Part shown: positions 1-6,319 of the stretch, in pieces
Numbering within the stretch: position 1 is the first letter of the stretch
How the letters are laid out: each line of letters starts with the position of its first letter
DNA from: an uncultured Clostridium sp.
GTDB taxonomy: Bacteria; Bacillota; Clostridia; TANB77; CAG-508
Direction of reading: 5' to 3'
NCBI GenBank assembly: GCA_946008205.1
Contig: CAMGAZ010000019.1
Coordinates: 1-13,298 of the forward strand
Length of the DNA: 13,298 bases
The notes under the pieces: generated by a model
Told to the model about the DNA's origin: nothing
Database searches by the model: none
What the model saw: only the letters and a program-made list of their open reading frames with translations
Position numbers and translations under genes: made by a program

Positions 1-13
1 TTCTTTATCTTAT

Positions 14-1147
14 TTATTTTATTAGTTCAAGAGTTTCTCTTGCAATCATTAATTCTTCGTTAGTTGGTACAACCCAAACTTTTACTTTTGAGTCTTCTTT
101 AGATATTTCGATTTCTTCATTTTTAGTCTCATTTTTTACGGGGTCAAGTGCTACACCCATAAAAGTTAAATGTCTACAAATGTCTGCTCTTGAAATAGGT
201 CCTTTTTCCCCCACTCCTGCCGTAAATGTTATAACGTCAACTCCATTCATAGCAACAGCCATTTTTGCAATGTATTGAGCAATTATGTAATCATATTCTT
301 TCAATGCTATAGTAGCTCTTTCATCATTTTTAGCTACTGCTCGCTCTATATCTCTATTGTCTGATGATATACCCGACAATCCTATAAGTCCACATTTTTT
401 GTTTAATAAATAGTCCATTTGAGCTGTATTCATGTTTTCCTTTTCCATTAAATATGTAACCACTGATGGATCTAAATCTCCAGAGCGACTCCCCATTGCG
501 ACTCCTCCAAGTGGTGTAAGTCCCATGGTTGTATCTACACTTTTTCCTCCCTGTATTGCGCACAAACTTGCTCCTTGCCCTATATGACAATTTATTATTT
601 TTAAATTTTCGATTGGCTCTTCAAGAATTTCAGAAATTCTTTGTGCAACATATTTATGTGATATTCCATGAAATCCGTATTTTCTTATACCATATTTTTC
701 ATAGTATTCGTATGGTATTGGATATAAGAAACGTTCTTTTTCTATAGTTTGATGGAAAGCCGTGTCAAATACTGCTATATTTGGTTTTCCCGGCAAAAGT
801 TTTTCACATGCTTTTATCCCTTGAAGGTGAGCTGGATTATGTAATGGAGCAAATACTATTGCATCCTCAATTCCTTTTTTTACTTCTTCGTTTACTATTG
901 TAGATTGCTTAAATTTCTCTCCTCCGTGAACAACCCTATGCCCAATGGCGTTTATCTCGTCCAAGTTGTTAATTACAGGATATTTAGAATCTGTAAATTG
1001 TTTTAATACAAAATTAATAGCTTCTCCATGATCTCTTGCTATTACTTCATATTTGTATTTTTCTCCATTTACTTTATGTGTGACAAAAGAATCAAAATGT
1101 CCTATTCTTTCGAAATAGCCTTTTGCCATTACACTTTCATTATCCAT
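14..1147 (-). CDS. ackA: Acetate kinase, N-terminally truncated
   Basis: Acetate kinase converts acetyl phosphate and ADP to acetate and ATP in the cytoplasm, the last step after Pta. The 377-residue frame matches the family from the second beta strand onward. It has HRVVHGGEKF (Arg71), VFDTAFH (Asp128), YGFHGISH (His160), NCHIGQGAS at 186-194, GSRSGDLDP (Arg221) and a C-terminal NEELMIARET. These correspond to the known catalytic Arg91, Asp148, His180 and Arg241. The first 19 or so family residues, with the N-x-G-S-S-S-x-K phosphate-binding segment, are absent in every frame upstream. The ATG at 1147 lies 15 bases after its AGAGGT ribosome site, which is too far, whereas an out-of-frame ATG at 1158 is better spaced. 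I infer a 46-bp deletion or assembly error, so the product may be inactive or this copy may be a pseudogene. Family identity is certain; the start is not. Confidence 0.9.
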   Translation of the reverse strand: MDNESVMAKGYFERIGHFDSFVTHKVNGEKYKYEVIARDHGEAINFVLKQFTDSKYPVINNLDEINAIGHRVVHGGEKFKQSTIVNEEVKKGIEDAIVFAPLHNPAHLQGIKACEKLLPGKPNIAVFDTAFHQTIEKERFLYPIPYEYYEKYGIRKYGFHGISHKYVAQRISEILEEPIENLKIINCHIGQGASLCAIQGGKSVDTTMGLTPLGGVAMGSRSGDLDPSVVTYLMEKENMNTAQMDYLLNKKCGLIGLSGISSDNRDIERAVAKNDERATIALKEYDYIIAQYIAKMAVAMNGVDVITFTAGVGEKGPISRADICRHLTFMGVALDPVKNETKNEEIEISKEDSKVKVWVVPTNEELMIARETLELIK

Positions 1148-1158
1148 ATAATTTTCAT
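1129..1158 (-). other. Remnant of the original ackA start, now a 9-codon frame
   Basis: An ATG at 1158 sits 4 bases after AGAGGT (1163-1168) and begins Met-Lys-Ile, the usual start of clostridial acetate kinases. It then reads IWIMKV and stops at 1129-1131. It is 11 bases upstream of the ackA frame start, so it is out of frame with it. Adding back 46 bases would place 19 codons before MDNES, which is the normal family length. It most likely marks the old start codon left by a deletion. It could alternatively act as a tiny leader frame whose ribosomes re-initiate at 1147. Confidence 0.6.
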
Positions 1159-1172
1159 ATTTACCTCTTTCT

Positions 1173-1205
1173 TTCGCCCATTTGGGACGGGGAATTTTGG
1201 GCGAA
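1173..1205 (-). repeat. GC-rich inverted repeat in the pta-ackA gap
   Basis: An 8-bp perfect inverted repeat (TTCGCCCA at 1173-1180, TGGGCGAA at 1198-1205) encloses a 17-base loop with GGGACGGGG. It is far richer in GC than its surroundings. In the pta-ackA transcript the hairpin would end 4 bases before the AGAGGT ribosome site of ackA. It has no following U tract, so it is not a normal terminator. It may be an RNA processing or stability element, a translation control hairpin, or a fragment of a dispersed repeat. Confidence 0.55.
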
Positions 1206-1261
1206 TTTTTATAAATTACATATGTTACAAATAATCTTAATTTAAATTTGAGTGAGCAGTG

Positions 1262-2263
1262 TTATAGCTTTTGCGCTTGAACCGCTGTAATAGCCACAAC
1301 CCCAGCAATATCCTCACTTGAACAACCTCTTGATAGGTCATTTACAGCTTTTGAAATTCCTTGGCATAAAGGCCCATAAGCTTCTGCATGACCAAATCTC
1401 TGTGTTAACTTATAGCCAATATTACCTGCATCTAAATCAGGAAATATTAGTATATTAGCGTTTCCTTTTAAAGGACTTCCTGGAGCTTTTCTTTCTGCAA
1501 CTTCTGGTATTATTGCAGCATCTAATTGAATCTCTCCATCGCATATCAAGTCTGGTGCTTTTTCTTTTAATAGTTTGGTTGCCTCTACAACTTTATCAGT
1601 TAAAGGAGAGTTCGCACTCCCATGCGTTGAATATGAAAGCATTGCTACTTTTGGTTCTTTGCCAATTAACTCTTTAAAACTCTTACTAGAAGATATGGCA
1701 ATTTCTGATAATGCTTCTGAATCAGGGTATTCATTAAGTCCTGAGTCTGCAAAGATAAATACTCCATCCTCACCATATTGCTTATCTGGTAATACCATTA
1801 CGAAGAAAGCTGATACAAGCTTTGTTCCCGGAGCAGCCTTTAATATTTGAAGAGCTGGTCTTAATGTATCTGAAGTTGGGTGTGATGCGCCAGATACGAA
1901 TCCATCTGCATCTCCCTCTTTTACCATCATTGTTGCAAAGTATCTACTATTTTGCATTAATAATTCTTTAGCCTGTTCCAATGTCATTCCTTTATTTTTT
2001 CTTAGTTCGTATAAATCATTTGCATATCTGCTGAAATTATTTGAAGTAGCTGGATTTACTATTTGTGCTCCCGTTAAATCTATGTTGTTCTCCTCTGCTT
2101 GTTTTTTAATATCGTCAGCATCTCCAATTAATACTATATTTGCAAAGCCCTCCTCTAGTACAATCTGAGTTGCTTTAAGTGTGCGTAAATCCTCACTTTC
2201 TGGTAAAACTATTGTCTTGATTTCTTTCTTTGCTTCTTCCTTCATATTTTCTATAAAAGACAT
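1262..2263 (-). CDS. pta: Phosphate acetyltransferase
   Basis: Pta converts acetyl-CoA and phosphate to acetyl phosphate and CoA in the cytoplasm, feeding acetate kinase for ATP. The 333-residue protein has the usual length of the short clostridial form, with no N-terminal DRTGG or regulatory domain. Visible family motifs are IVLPESEDLRTLKA (18-31), DGFVSGASHPTSDTLRPAL (120-138), SYSTHGSANSP (210-220), DGEIQLDAAIIP (242-253) and GPLCQGISKAVNDLSRGCS (297-315). The last includes the Ser-Arg pair and a nearby Asp318 that line the CoA site in characterised members. The ATG at 2263 follows AAAAGGAGGA at 2271-2280 by 7 bases. It lies 114 bases upstream of ackA in the same direction and is probably co-transcribed with it from the promoter at 2297-2325. 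The gene looks intact. Confidence 0.96.
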   Translation of the reverse strand: MSFIENMKEEAKKEIKTIVLPESEDLRTLKATQIVLEEGFANIVLIGDADDIKKQAEENNIDLTGAQIVNPATSNNFSRYANDLYELRKNKGMTLEQAKELLMQNSRYFATMMVKEGDADGFVSGASHPTSDTLRPALQILKAAPGTKLVSAFFVMVLPDKQYGEDGVFIFADSGLNEYPDSEALSEIAISSSKSFKELIGKEPKVAMLSYSTHGSANSPLTDKVVEATKLLKEKAPDLICDGEIQLDAAIIPEVAERKAPGSPLKGNANILIFPDLDAGNIGYKLTQRFGHAEAYGPLCQGISKAVNDLSRGCSSEDIAGVVAITAVQAQKL

Positions 2264-2296
2264 TGCATATTCCTCCTTTTGGATTTTTCTACTCCT

Positions 2297-2325
2297 ATTA
2301 TATATTTAAAAAACAAAAAGTACAA
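2297..2325 (-). promoter_or_regulatory. Promoter of pta-ackA
   Basis: On the minus strand TTGTAC (2325-2320), a 17-base spacer and a perfect TATAAT (2302-2297) form a sigma-A-type promoter 33 bases before the pta start codon. Its -35 box lies only 3 bases from the -35 box of the divergent promoter. Confidence 0.75.
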
Positions 2326-2328
2326 TAT

Positions 2329-2356
2329 TTGAATAACATAAAAAGTGTGATATAAT
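2329..2356 (+). promoter_or_regulatory. Promoter of the pseudouridine synthase gene
   Basis: TTGAAT (2329-2334), a 16-base spacer and a perfect TATAAT (2351-2356) preceded by TGA, an extended -10 element. It lies 32 bases before the ATG at 2389 and is back to back with the pta promoter. Confidence 0.75.
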
Positions 2357-2388
2357 ATAACTCATAATATATAGAAAAGAGAAGAGCT

Positions 2389-3270
2389 ATGGTTTTACGA
2401 TATACTAAAAGGATTTCTGACAATTACCAAACTGTTAGGCAAATACTTATTAATGAATTTAATATTTCATACAATTTATTGGTTAAATTGAAAAAAAGCA
2501 AAAAAATATTCTTAAATGATAAGGAAACATATGTAGATAGACTACTTCAGAATGGAGATGTTGTTTCAGTTGCTATAGATTTTATAGAAGATAATTCGAA
2601 TGTGCTTCCAACAAAAATGGATTTAAATATTTTATATGAAGATGATACACTTCTTATTTTAAATAAACCGGCTGGCATCCCTGTTCACCCATCAATATTG
2701 CATTTTGAGAACAGCCTTTCTAATGGTGTTAAATATTATTTTGATAGTATTAATCTCCATAAAAAAATTAGGCCTGTGAATAGGCTGGACCGCAATACTT
2801 CTGGAATTGTAATCTTTGCAAAAAATGAATATATTCACGATATATTATCAAAGCAGATGCAAGAAAAGATTTTTAAAAAATATTATATTGCCTTATGCAG
2901 AGGAATTTTTGATTGCAAAGAAGGAACCATTGAGGCTCCAATCTCTAGAAAACCGGACAGTATCATAGAAAGATGTGTAAGTTCTACCGGAAATCCTGCA
3001 ATTACGCACTATAAAGTATTAAGAGAATTTGGTAATGATAATTTTTCAATGCTTTTTATAGAATTAGAAACCGGCAGGACTCATCAAATACGTGTCCATA
3101 TGTCTTACATATCACATCCTATATTAGGAGATAGCCTTTATGGAACAGAATCTAATCTCATAAATAGACAAGCTCTGCATTCTTATAAAGTAGAATTCTT
3201 GCATCCGCTAACAAAAGAGAAGATGTCAATTATCGCTCCTCTTCCACAAGATATGGAAAAGCTTATGTAA
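2389..3270 (+). CDS. RluA-family RNA pseudouridine synthase
   Basis: This enzyme converts specific uridines in rRNA or tRNA to pseudouridine. The 293-residue protein has an S4-like RNA-binding region at about 10-65, followed by the catalytic domain. Motifs are ILYEDDTLLILNKPAGIPVHP (81-101), RPVNRLDRNTSGIVIFAK (128-145) with catalytic Asp134, KKYYIALCRG, and ELETGRTHQIRVHM (226-239), then HPILGDSLYG. The residue before RLD is Asn rather than the more usual His. Length and domain order fit RluD-like proteins, but the target uridine cannot be assigned from sequence, so no symbol is given. The ribosome site is weak (GAGAAGAG just before the ATG). Transcription is alone and rightward from the promoter at 2329-2356. 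Its stop is 3 bases from the stop of the convergent toxin gene, with no obvious terminator between them. Confidence 0.92.
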   Translation: MVLRYTKRISDNYQTVRQILINEFNISYNLLVKLKKSKKIFLNDKETYVDRLLQNGDVVSVAIDFIEDNSNVLPTKMDLNILYEDDTLLILNKPAGIPVHPSILHFENSLSNGVKYYFDSINLHKKIRPVNRLDRNTSGIVIFAKNEYIHDILSKQMQEKIFKKYYIALCRGIFDCKEGTIEAPISRKPDSIIERCVSSTGNPAITHYKVLREFGNDNFSMLFIELETGRTHQIRVHMSYISHPILGDSLYGTESNLINRQALHSYKVEFLHPLTKEKMSIIAPLPQDMEKLM

Positions 3271-3273
3271 GAT

Positions 3274-4305
3274 TTACAGTTCTTTGCTTTTTTCAATATA
3301 ATTCATGAACATTTTGTAAATTTCAGATAGCTGCTCTTGTTGCAGTTGTGGAGCTCTTCTGTGATTCATAGATTCAAGTATTAGTTTGTGGTCTCTGATA
3401 AAAGCACCTGTTTTAATATATTCGTCATTAGATTCAGTTCTTGTGCCACGTAATATCTCTATTGGCTTTTTAGATTCATCTTGTATATTTATAGGTTTTT
3501 TCCCCTCTTTTTCGGTTCCTCTTCTATAAATCATTACTTCATCAGGATCTAGTTCTTCTATTATTTTTTCAAGTGCCAAATATGATTCATTGTGCCTTTT
3601 TAAATCAGTTAGTTTTGTTTCTCCATTAGTTCTTCCTAGAGCCAGCTCATGTTCATACCTCAAATGTATTGCCAGTGCACTAACCAAATTTCCAACTGCC
3701 ATAACATGAAATTTAGTATTATATTCCAATTTTTTGAGAGCATTCAAATTTACGCCTATCAATCCTTGTTGTAAAGAAGGTGCGCACTCTATTAAAATGT
3801 CATATCCATGTAAAGCTGCAAATTCCATAATATTGCTTGCATGGTCATACGAATCGATGCCTGTTAATGCTCCAAAATGAGTTGGGTCTGTTGCTAAAAT
3901 AGCTTCAGCATCTGGTCTAAATTTTTTATATTGATCTGAATTGATGATAACTGTATTAGGATATTTTTGCAATAAAGCAGTTCTTAAATTCGTTTTTCCA
4001 GCCCCTGTTTGTGCTAATAATATTGAAGCTGTCTTTTCATTGCTTTTATTCTTATTATAGAATACATCCGCCATTGCTATAAAAAGGGTTATTAAGTAAT
4101 CCTCATCAGATAATCTAAAAGCTCTCATTTTTTTTGCTAGATTTGAATCGATATTTTTGGAAATTACTGGTGCTGTTCTTCTCTGAGCAAAAGCTAAAAT
4201 TTCCTCCGGTCTAGCTGGCAAGGAGCTTAAGATAACTGGATTTATTTTATCCTTTACTATTTCCAGTGTTTTCGTGCTTATCGTTCTTTTCTTGTTGTCA
4301 TCCAT
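3274..4305 (-). CDS. Zeta-type toxin kinase, downstream copy
   Basis: This looks like a zeta toxin-family P-loop kinase. Studied members phosphorylate UDP-N-acetylglucosamine-type sugars and block cell wall synthesis, but the substrate here is not shown. With the start at 4305 it has 343 residues. It has a helical N-terminal region of about 97 residues, Walker A AQTGAGKT (98-105, Lys104), INSDQYKKFRPD with Asp124, LTGIDSYDHA, ILIECAP with Glu173, and RYEHELALGRT followed by HNESY. This order matches zeta proteins: Walker A, the Asp of the base-containing strand, and helix-strand Glu. It is longer than classical zeta or PezT (about 250-290 residues), mainly from the N-terminal extension. The ATG at 4305 follows AAGGA by about 11 bases and begins 1 base after the upstream antitoxin-like gene. 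A frame start at 4329 has no ribosome site. It is a paralogue of the gene at 4518-5537. Confidence 0.8.
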   Translation of the reverse strand: MDDNKKRTISTKTLEIVKDKINPVILSSLPARPEEILAFAQRRTAPVISKNIDSNLAKKMRAFRLSDEDYLITLFIAMADVFYNKNKSNEKTASILLAQTGAGKTNLRTALLQKYPNTVIINSDQYKKFRPDAEAILATDPTHFGALTGIDSYDHASNIMEFAALHGYDILIECAPSLQQGLIGVNLNALKKLEYNTKFHVMAVGNLVSALAIHLRYEHELALGRTNGETKLTDLKRHNESYLALEKIIEELDPDEVMIYRRGTEKEGKKPINIQDESKKPIEILRGTRTESNDEYIKTGAFIRDHKLILESMNHRRAPQLQQEQLSEIYKMFMNYIEKSKEL

Positions 4306-4306
4306 T

Positions 4307-4513
4307 TTATATCTTTCCTTTCTTATCATTTTCTAGCATTTTCTCTGCAAATCCTACATTACCGGAATATATTTTGTCCTTAATTTCTTCAAGGACTCTA
4401 ATTTTTTTCTGTAAGTCATCATCCTTGCCTTTATTGTATACACATAGTTTCATTAGTTCTGCTATTCTTTGATTAACTATATCTAAAGCCATATTAATTT
4501 TTTCTTCATCCAT
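4307..4513 (-). CDS. Small antitoxin-like protein, downstream pair
   Basis: This 68-residue, charged, probably all-helical protein sits directly upstream of a zeta-type toxin gene, 1 base before its start. It also starts 4 bases after the stop of the preceding toxin gene, with ribosome site AAAGGAA about 9 bases before the ATG at 4513. It has no visible DNA-binding motif. It is homologous to the small gene at 5558-5731: (A/S)LxI(V/I)xxRIA near the start, KxxYKG/YSGN in the middle, and AxKxLxNDK at the end. Position and pairing suggest an antitoxin that binds the toxin, as epsilon does for zeta. It is shorter than epsilon (about 90 residues) and far shorter than PezA, and I do not recognise the family. 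Gene reality is well supported; the antitoxin role is inferred from position. Confidence 0.75.
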   Translation of the reverse strand: MDEEKINMALDIVNQRIAELMKLCVYNKGKDDDLQKKIRVLEEIKDKIYSGNVGFAEKMLENDKKGKI

Positions 4514-4517
4514 GTTT

Positions 4518-5537
4518 CTAAATTCCTTTACTAAGTATTTTCCATCTTTCTCTTATTTGCTCTAGTTGCTCATATTGTGGTTTAGGGGCATTTCTTTTAT
4601 CCATTTGTGATAAAACAAGGTTGTATCTTTCATTGAATTCCTTTATCGTTTTATCATTATCTATTTTTCTTGCAGCAATTATTGCATCTTCTGGAGAGGA
4701 ATATATATTTGAAGGATAAATCTTTTGGGGATTAAAGTTTTCTTCTTTGATTCCTCTCATATAAATATTAATAGATGATATATTAGTATTATTTTCTAAA
4801 TCCATAACATTTTTTATTAGAGCATTATAAGATTCATCATGTCTGGGGATCCCTGTAAGTTTTGCTGTTTTTAATCCATGTATAATCTGAAGTTCATATC
4901 TTTCATGCACGGATAGTAAGCTGTTTAATTCTCCTACGGCAAGTATGTGTACAGAAATACTATAATTTTTTTCCTTCAAAGCATTTATATCAAGCTCTAC
5001 CAATCCCTTTGTTGCAGAAGGTGCTGTCTCTTTTATTATATTGTACTTTTTATCTGTTGCATAGTTATATATATCTGTAGCATGGTCATATCCATCAGGT
5101 CCTGTAAGTTGAGGATATATTACAGGGTATTCCTTAGCTATATCTTGAGCATCATATCTAAAATGTTTATATTTGTCTGAGTCAACAAATATATAATTTC
5201 CATTTTTTCTTAATATTTTAGCAGTTAAGTTACTCTTACCGCTTCCTGTTTGCGCAGCCACAATAGCTATTTCTGGATTCTCTACGGGATGCTTATTTAC
5301 AAATGTTATTGCCATAACATAATAAAATGTTTTTAAATATTCTTCGTCGCTCAATAGATGTTCTTCCATTAATTGCTTCACTTCGTCATTAATTCCAGCA
5401 GATACTTGCATTTTACAAACTCGTGTCGCATATGGTAACAACTTTTCTGGCTCCTCTGGTAGCATATTTATTATCTCTTTTGGTATTAAGTCTATAACTC
5501 TATTGTATACTTCTTTTGATATTTCTCTTCTTTCCAT
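4518..5537 (-). CDS. Zeta-type toxin kinase, upstream copy
   Basis: This is a second zeta-type P-loop kinase of 339 residues from the ATG at 5537, which follows GGAAGGA by 9 bases. An upstream GTG at 5555 is in frame but lies before that ribosome site. It has Walker A AQTGSGKS (95-102, Lys101), FVDSDKYKHFRYD with Asp121, LTGPDGYDHA, IIKETAP with Glu170, and HERYELQIIHG followed by RHDESY. It aligns along its length with the downstream copy, including the C-terminal RNAPKPQYEQLEQI (RRAPQLQQEQLSEI in the other). The two are clearly ancient duplicates and are not nearly identical. By family the likely action is phosphorylation of a nucleotide-sugar cell wall precursor, but this is not shown for this long branch. 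It sits 20 bases downstream of its own small antitoxin-like gene. Confidence 0.8.
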   Translation of the reverse strand: MERREISKEVYNRVIDLIPKEIINMLPEEPEKLLPYATRVCKMQVSAGINDEVKQLMEEHLLSDEEYLKTFYYVMAITFVNKHPVENPEIAIVAAQTGSGKSNLTAKILRKNGNYIFVDSDKYKHFRYDAQDIAKEYPVIYPQLTGPDGYDHATDIYNYATDKKYNIIKETAPSATKGLVELDINALKEKNYSISVHILAVGELNSLLSVHERYELQIIHGLKTAKLTGIPRHDESYNALIKNVMDLENNTNISSINIYMRGIKEENFNPQKIYPSNIYSSPEDAIIAARKIDNDKTIKEFNERYNLVLSQMDKRNAPKPQYEQLEQIRERWKILSKGI

Positions 5538-5557
5538 ATAACTTATTCCTTCCACTT

Positions 5558-5731
5558 TTATTCTTTATCATTTAGAATTTTTTCAACGGCTTGTCTATTC
5601 CCTTTATATGCTTCTTCTCCAACATCAATTAATTTATGTAGTTCTTCACTATTATCTAAATTAAATATTGCTTGGGCTATTCTTGCCATAATAATTTCTA
5701 ATGATACTTCTAATTCAACATGTTCTTGCAT
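5558..5731 (-). CDS. Small antitoxin-like protein, upstream pair
   Basis: This 57-residue acidic, helical protein is the first gene of the four-gene block. The frame opens at 5743, but that ATG directly touches AAGGAG with no spacer. The next ATG at 5731 is 12 bases away and is preferred, though not perfect. Residues SLEIIMARIA and AVEKILNDKE match the downstream small protein, so the two pairs arose together by duplication. There is no membrane segment and no helix-turn-helix that I can see. The antitoxin role is inferred from position before a zeta-type toxin and from the repeated pair structure. Confidence 0.72.
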   Translation of the reverse strand: MQEHVELEVSLEIIMARIAQAIFNLDNSEELHKLIDVGEEAYKGNRQAVEKILNDKE

Positions 5732-5766
5732 TTTATCTAACATCTCCTTCTATGTTCTCTTGGTCA

Positions 5767-5795
5767 TTTATATCACACTACATATTTTTTATCAA
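5767..5795 (-). promoter_or_regulatory. Promoter of the toxin-antitoxin block
   Basis: On the minus strand TTGATA (5795-5790), a 17-base spacer and TATAAA (5772-5767) preceded by TGA, an extended -10. It lies about 24 bases before the first ATG and downstream of the rnpB terminator, so the four genes can be expressed on their own. Confidence 0.7.
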
Positions 5796-5808
5796 GTATT
5801 TGGACATA

Positions 5809-5820
5809 TTCATATATGAA
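5809..5820. promoter_or_regulatory. 12-bp palindrome upstream of the toxin-antitoxin promoter
   Basis: TTCATATATGAA is a perfect 12-bp palindrome 13 bases upstream of the -35 box. It could be an operator for a repressor, possibly the antitoxin complex. In such AT-rich DNA a chance palindrome is also plausible. Confidence 0.35.
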
Positions 5821-5851
5821 ATATAGCAATATTTAGTAGTTTTTGTTTTAA

Positions 5852-5895
5852 CACAAAATAAAAAGATTAGTCTTAATTACATTAATCTAATCTTT
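5852..5895 (-). terminator. Rho-independent terminator of rnpB
   Basis: A 9-bp perfect stem (arms at 5887-5895 and 5862-5870) is followed on the minus strand by a T-rich run ending near 5852. A second TTAAT/ATTAA pairing inside the loop lengthens the hairpin. The stem is AT-rich but uninterrupted, and it lies 15 bases past the 3' end of the RNase P RNA. Confidence 0.8.
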
Positions 5896-5910
5896 CATTT
5901 TTTATATAAA

Positions 5911-6250
5911 AAGTAAATCTATAAGCCGGGTTCTGTCAAGAATGGCCATTTATCTACTACATATATTACTATATGTCTCAAGCCACCAAATTAAGAAGAT
6001 GACGAGCAGTCTTATCCTTCTAGTCTCGGTGTTGCTCCAGATGGGGTTTACACAGCCTAGTATGTCACCATACTAGCGGTGAGCTCTTACCTCGCCTTTT
6101 CATCCTTACCATTTCTGGCGGTTATTTTCTGTTGCACTTTCCTTAAGGTCTCCCTCACTGGACGTTATCCAGCATCATTGCTCTGTGGGGCCCGGACTTT
6201 CCTCATACGCTGCCTTTCGGCATTGCCATACGCGACCATTCAATTTACTC
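5911..6250 (-). ncRNA. rnpB: RNase P RNA
   Basis: This is the catalytic RNA of ribonuclease P, which cuts 5' leaders from tRNA precursors. Conserved core pieces are visible: GAGGAAAGTCCGGGC at 6190-6204, GGAAAGTGCAACAGAAA near the middle, CCCATCTGGAGCAA, and ACAGAACCCGGCTTAT at 5921-5936 near the 3' end. The ends pair as helix P1: AGTAAAT near 6249 with ATTTACT at 5912-5918. This sets the borders and a length of about 340 bases. The pattern fits the ancestral A type. It has its own promoter and terminator. Borders are good to a few bases. Confidence 0.95.
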
Positions 6251-6257
6251 TTTTTCT

Positions 6258-6286
6258 ATTTTAAACTATTTTTTTGCAAAAGTCAA
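6258..6286 (-). promoter_or_regulatory. Promoter of rnpB
   Basis: On the minus strand TTGACT (6286-6281), a 17-base spacer and TAAAAT (6263-6258). The expected start point falls at about 6250, which agrees with the P1 end of the RNA. Confidence 0.8.
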
Positions 6287-6290
6287 ATCG

Positions 6291-6308
6291 TAATATCTCT
6301 TGATATTA
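6291..6308 (-). repeat. Short hairpin between gene 6320-7222 and the rnpB promoter
   Basis: TAATATC and GATATTA form a 7-bp perfect inverted repeat with a 4-base loop. It lies 11 bases past the stop at 6320 and 4 bases upstream of the rnpB -35 box. No U run follows it, so it is at most a weak terminator or a processing hairpin. Confidence 0.4.
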
Positions 6309-6319
6309 TGGATAATTAA

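Noticed and set aside
354..590. 78-codon minus-strand open frame inside ackA
   Set aside because: It is in another frame of a clear acetate kinase gene, has no ribosome site and has protein-like content only as a shadow.
4306..4329. Earlier start of the downstream toxin at 4329
   Set aside because: It has no ribosome site at a usable distance and would overlap the antitoxin-like gene by 23 bases; 4305 has AAGGA at a suitable distance.
3274..5731. Idea that the toxin-antitoxin block is part of a plasmid or phage element
   Set aside because: No integrase, transposase, attachment repeats or replication genes are seen, and base composition does not obviously differ from the neighbours.
6079..6264. 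61-codon plus-strand open frame
   Set aside because: It lies antisense within the RNase P RNA gene, whose conserved core and P1 pairing fully explain the sequence.
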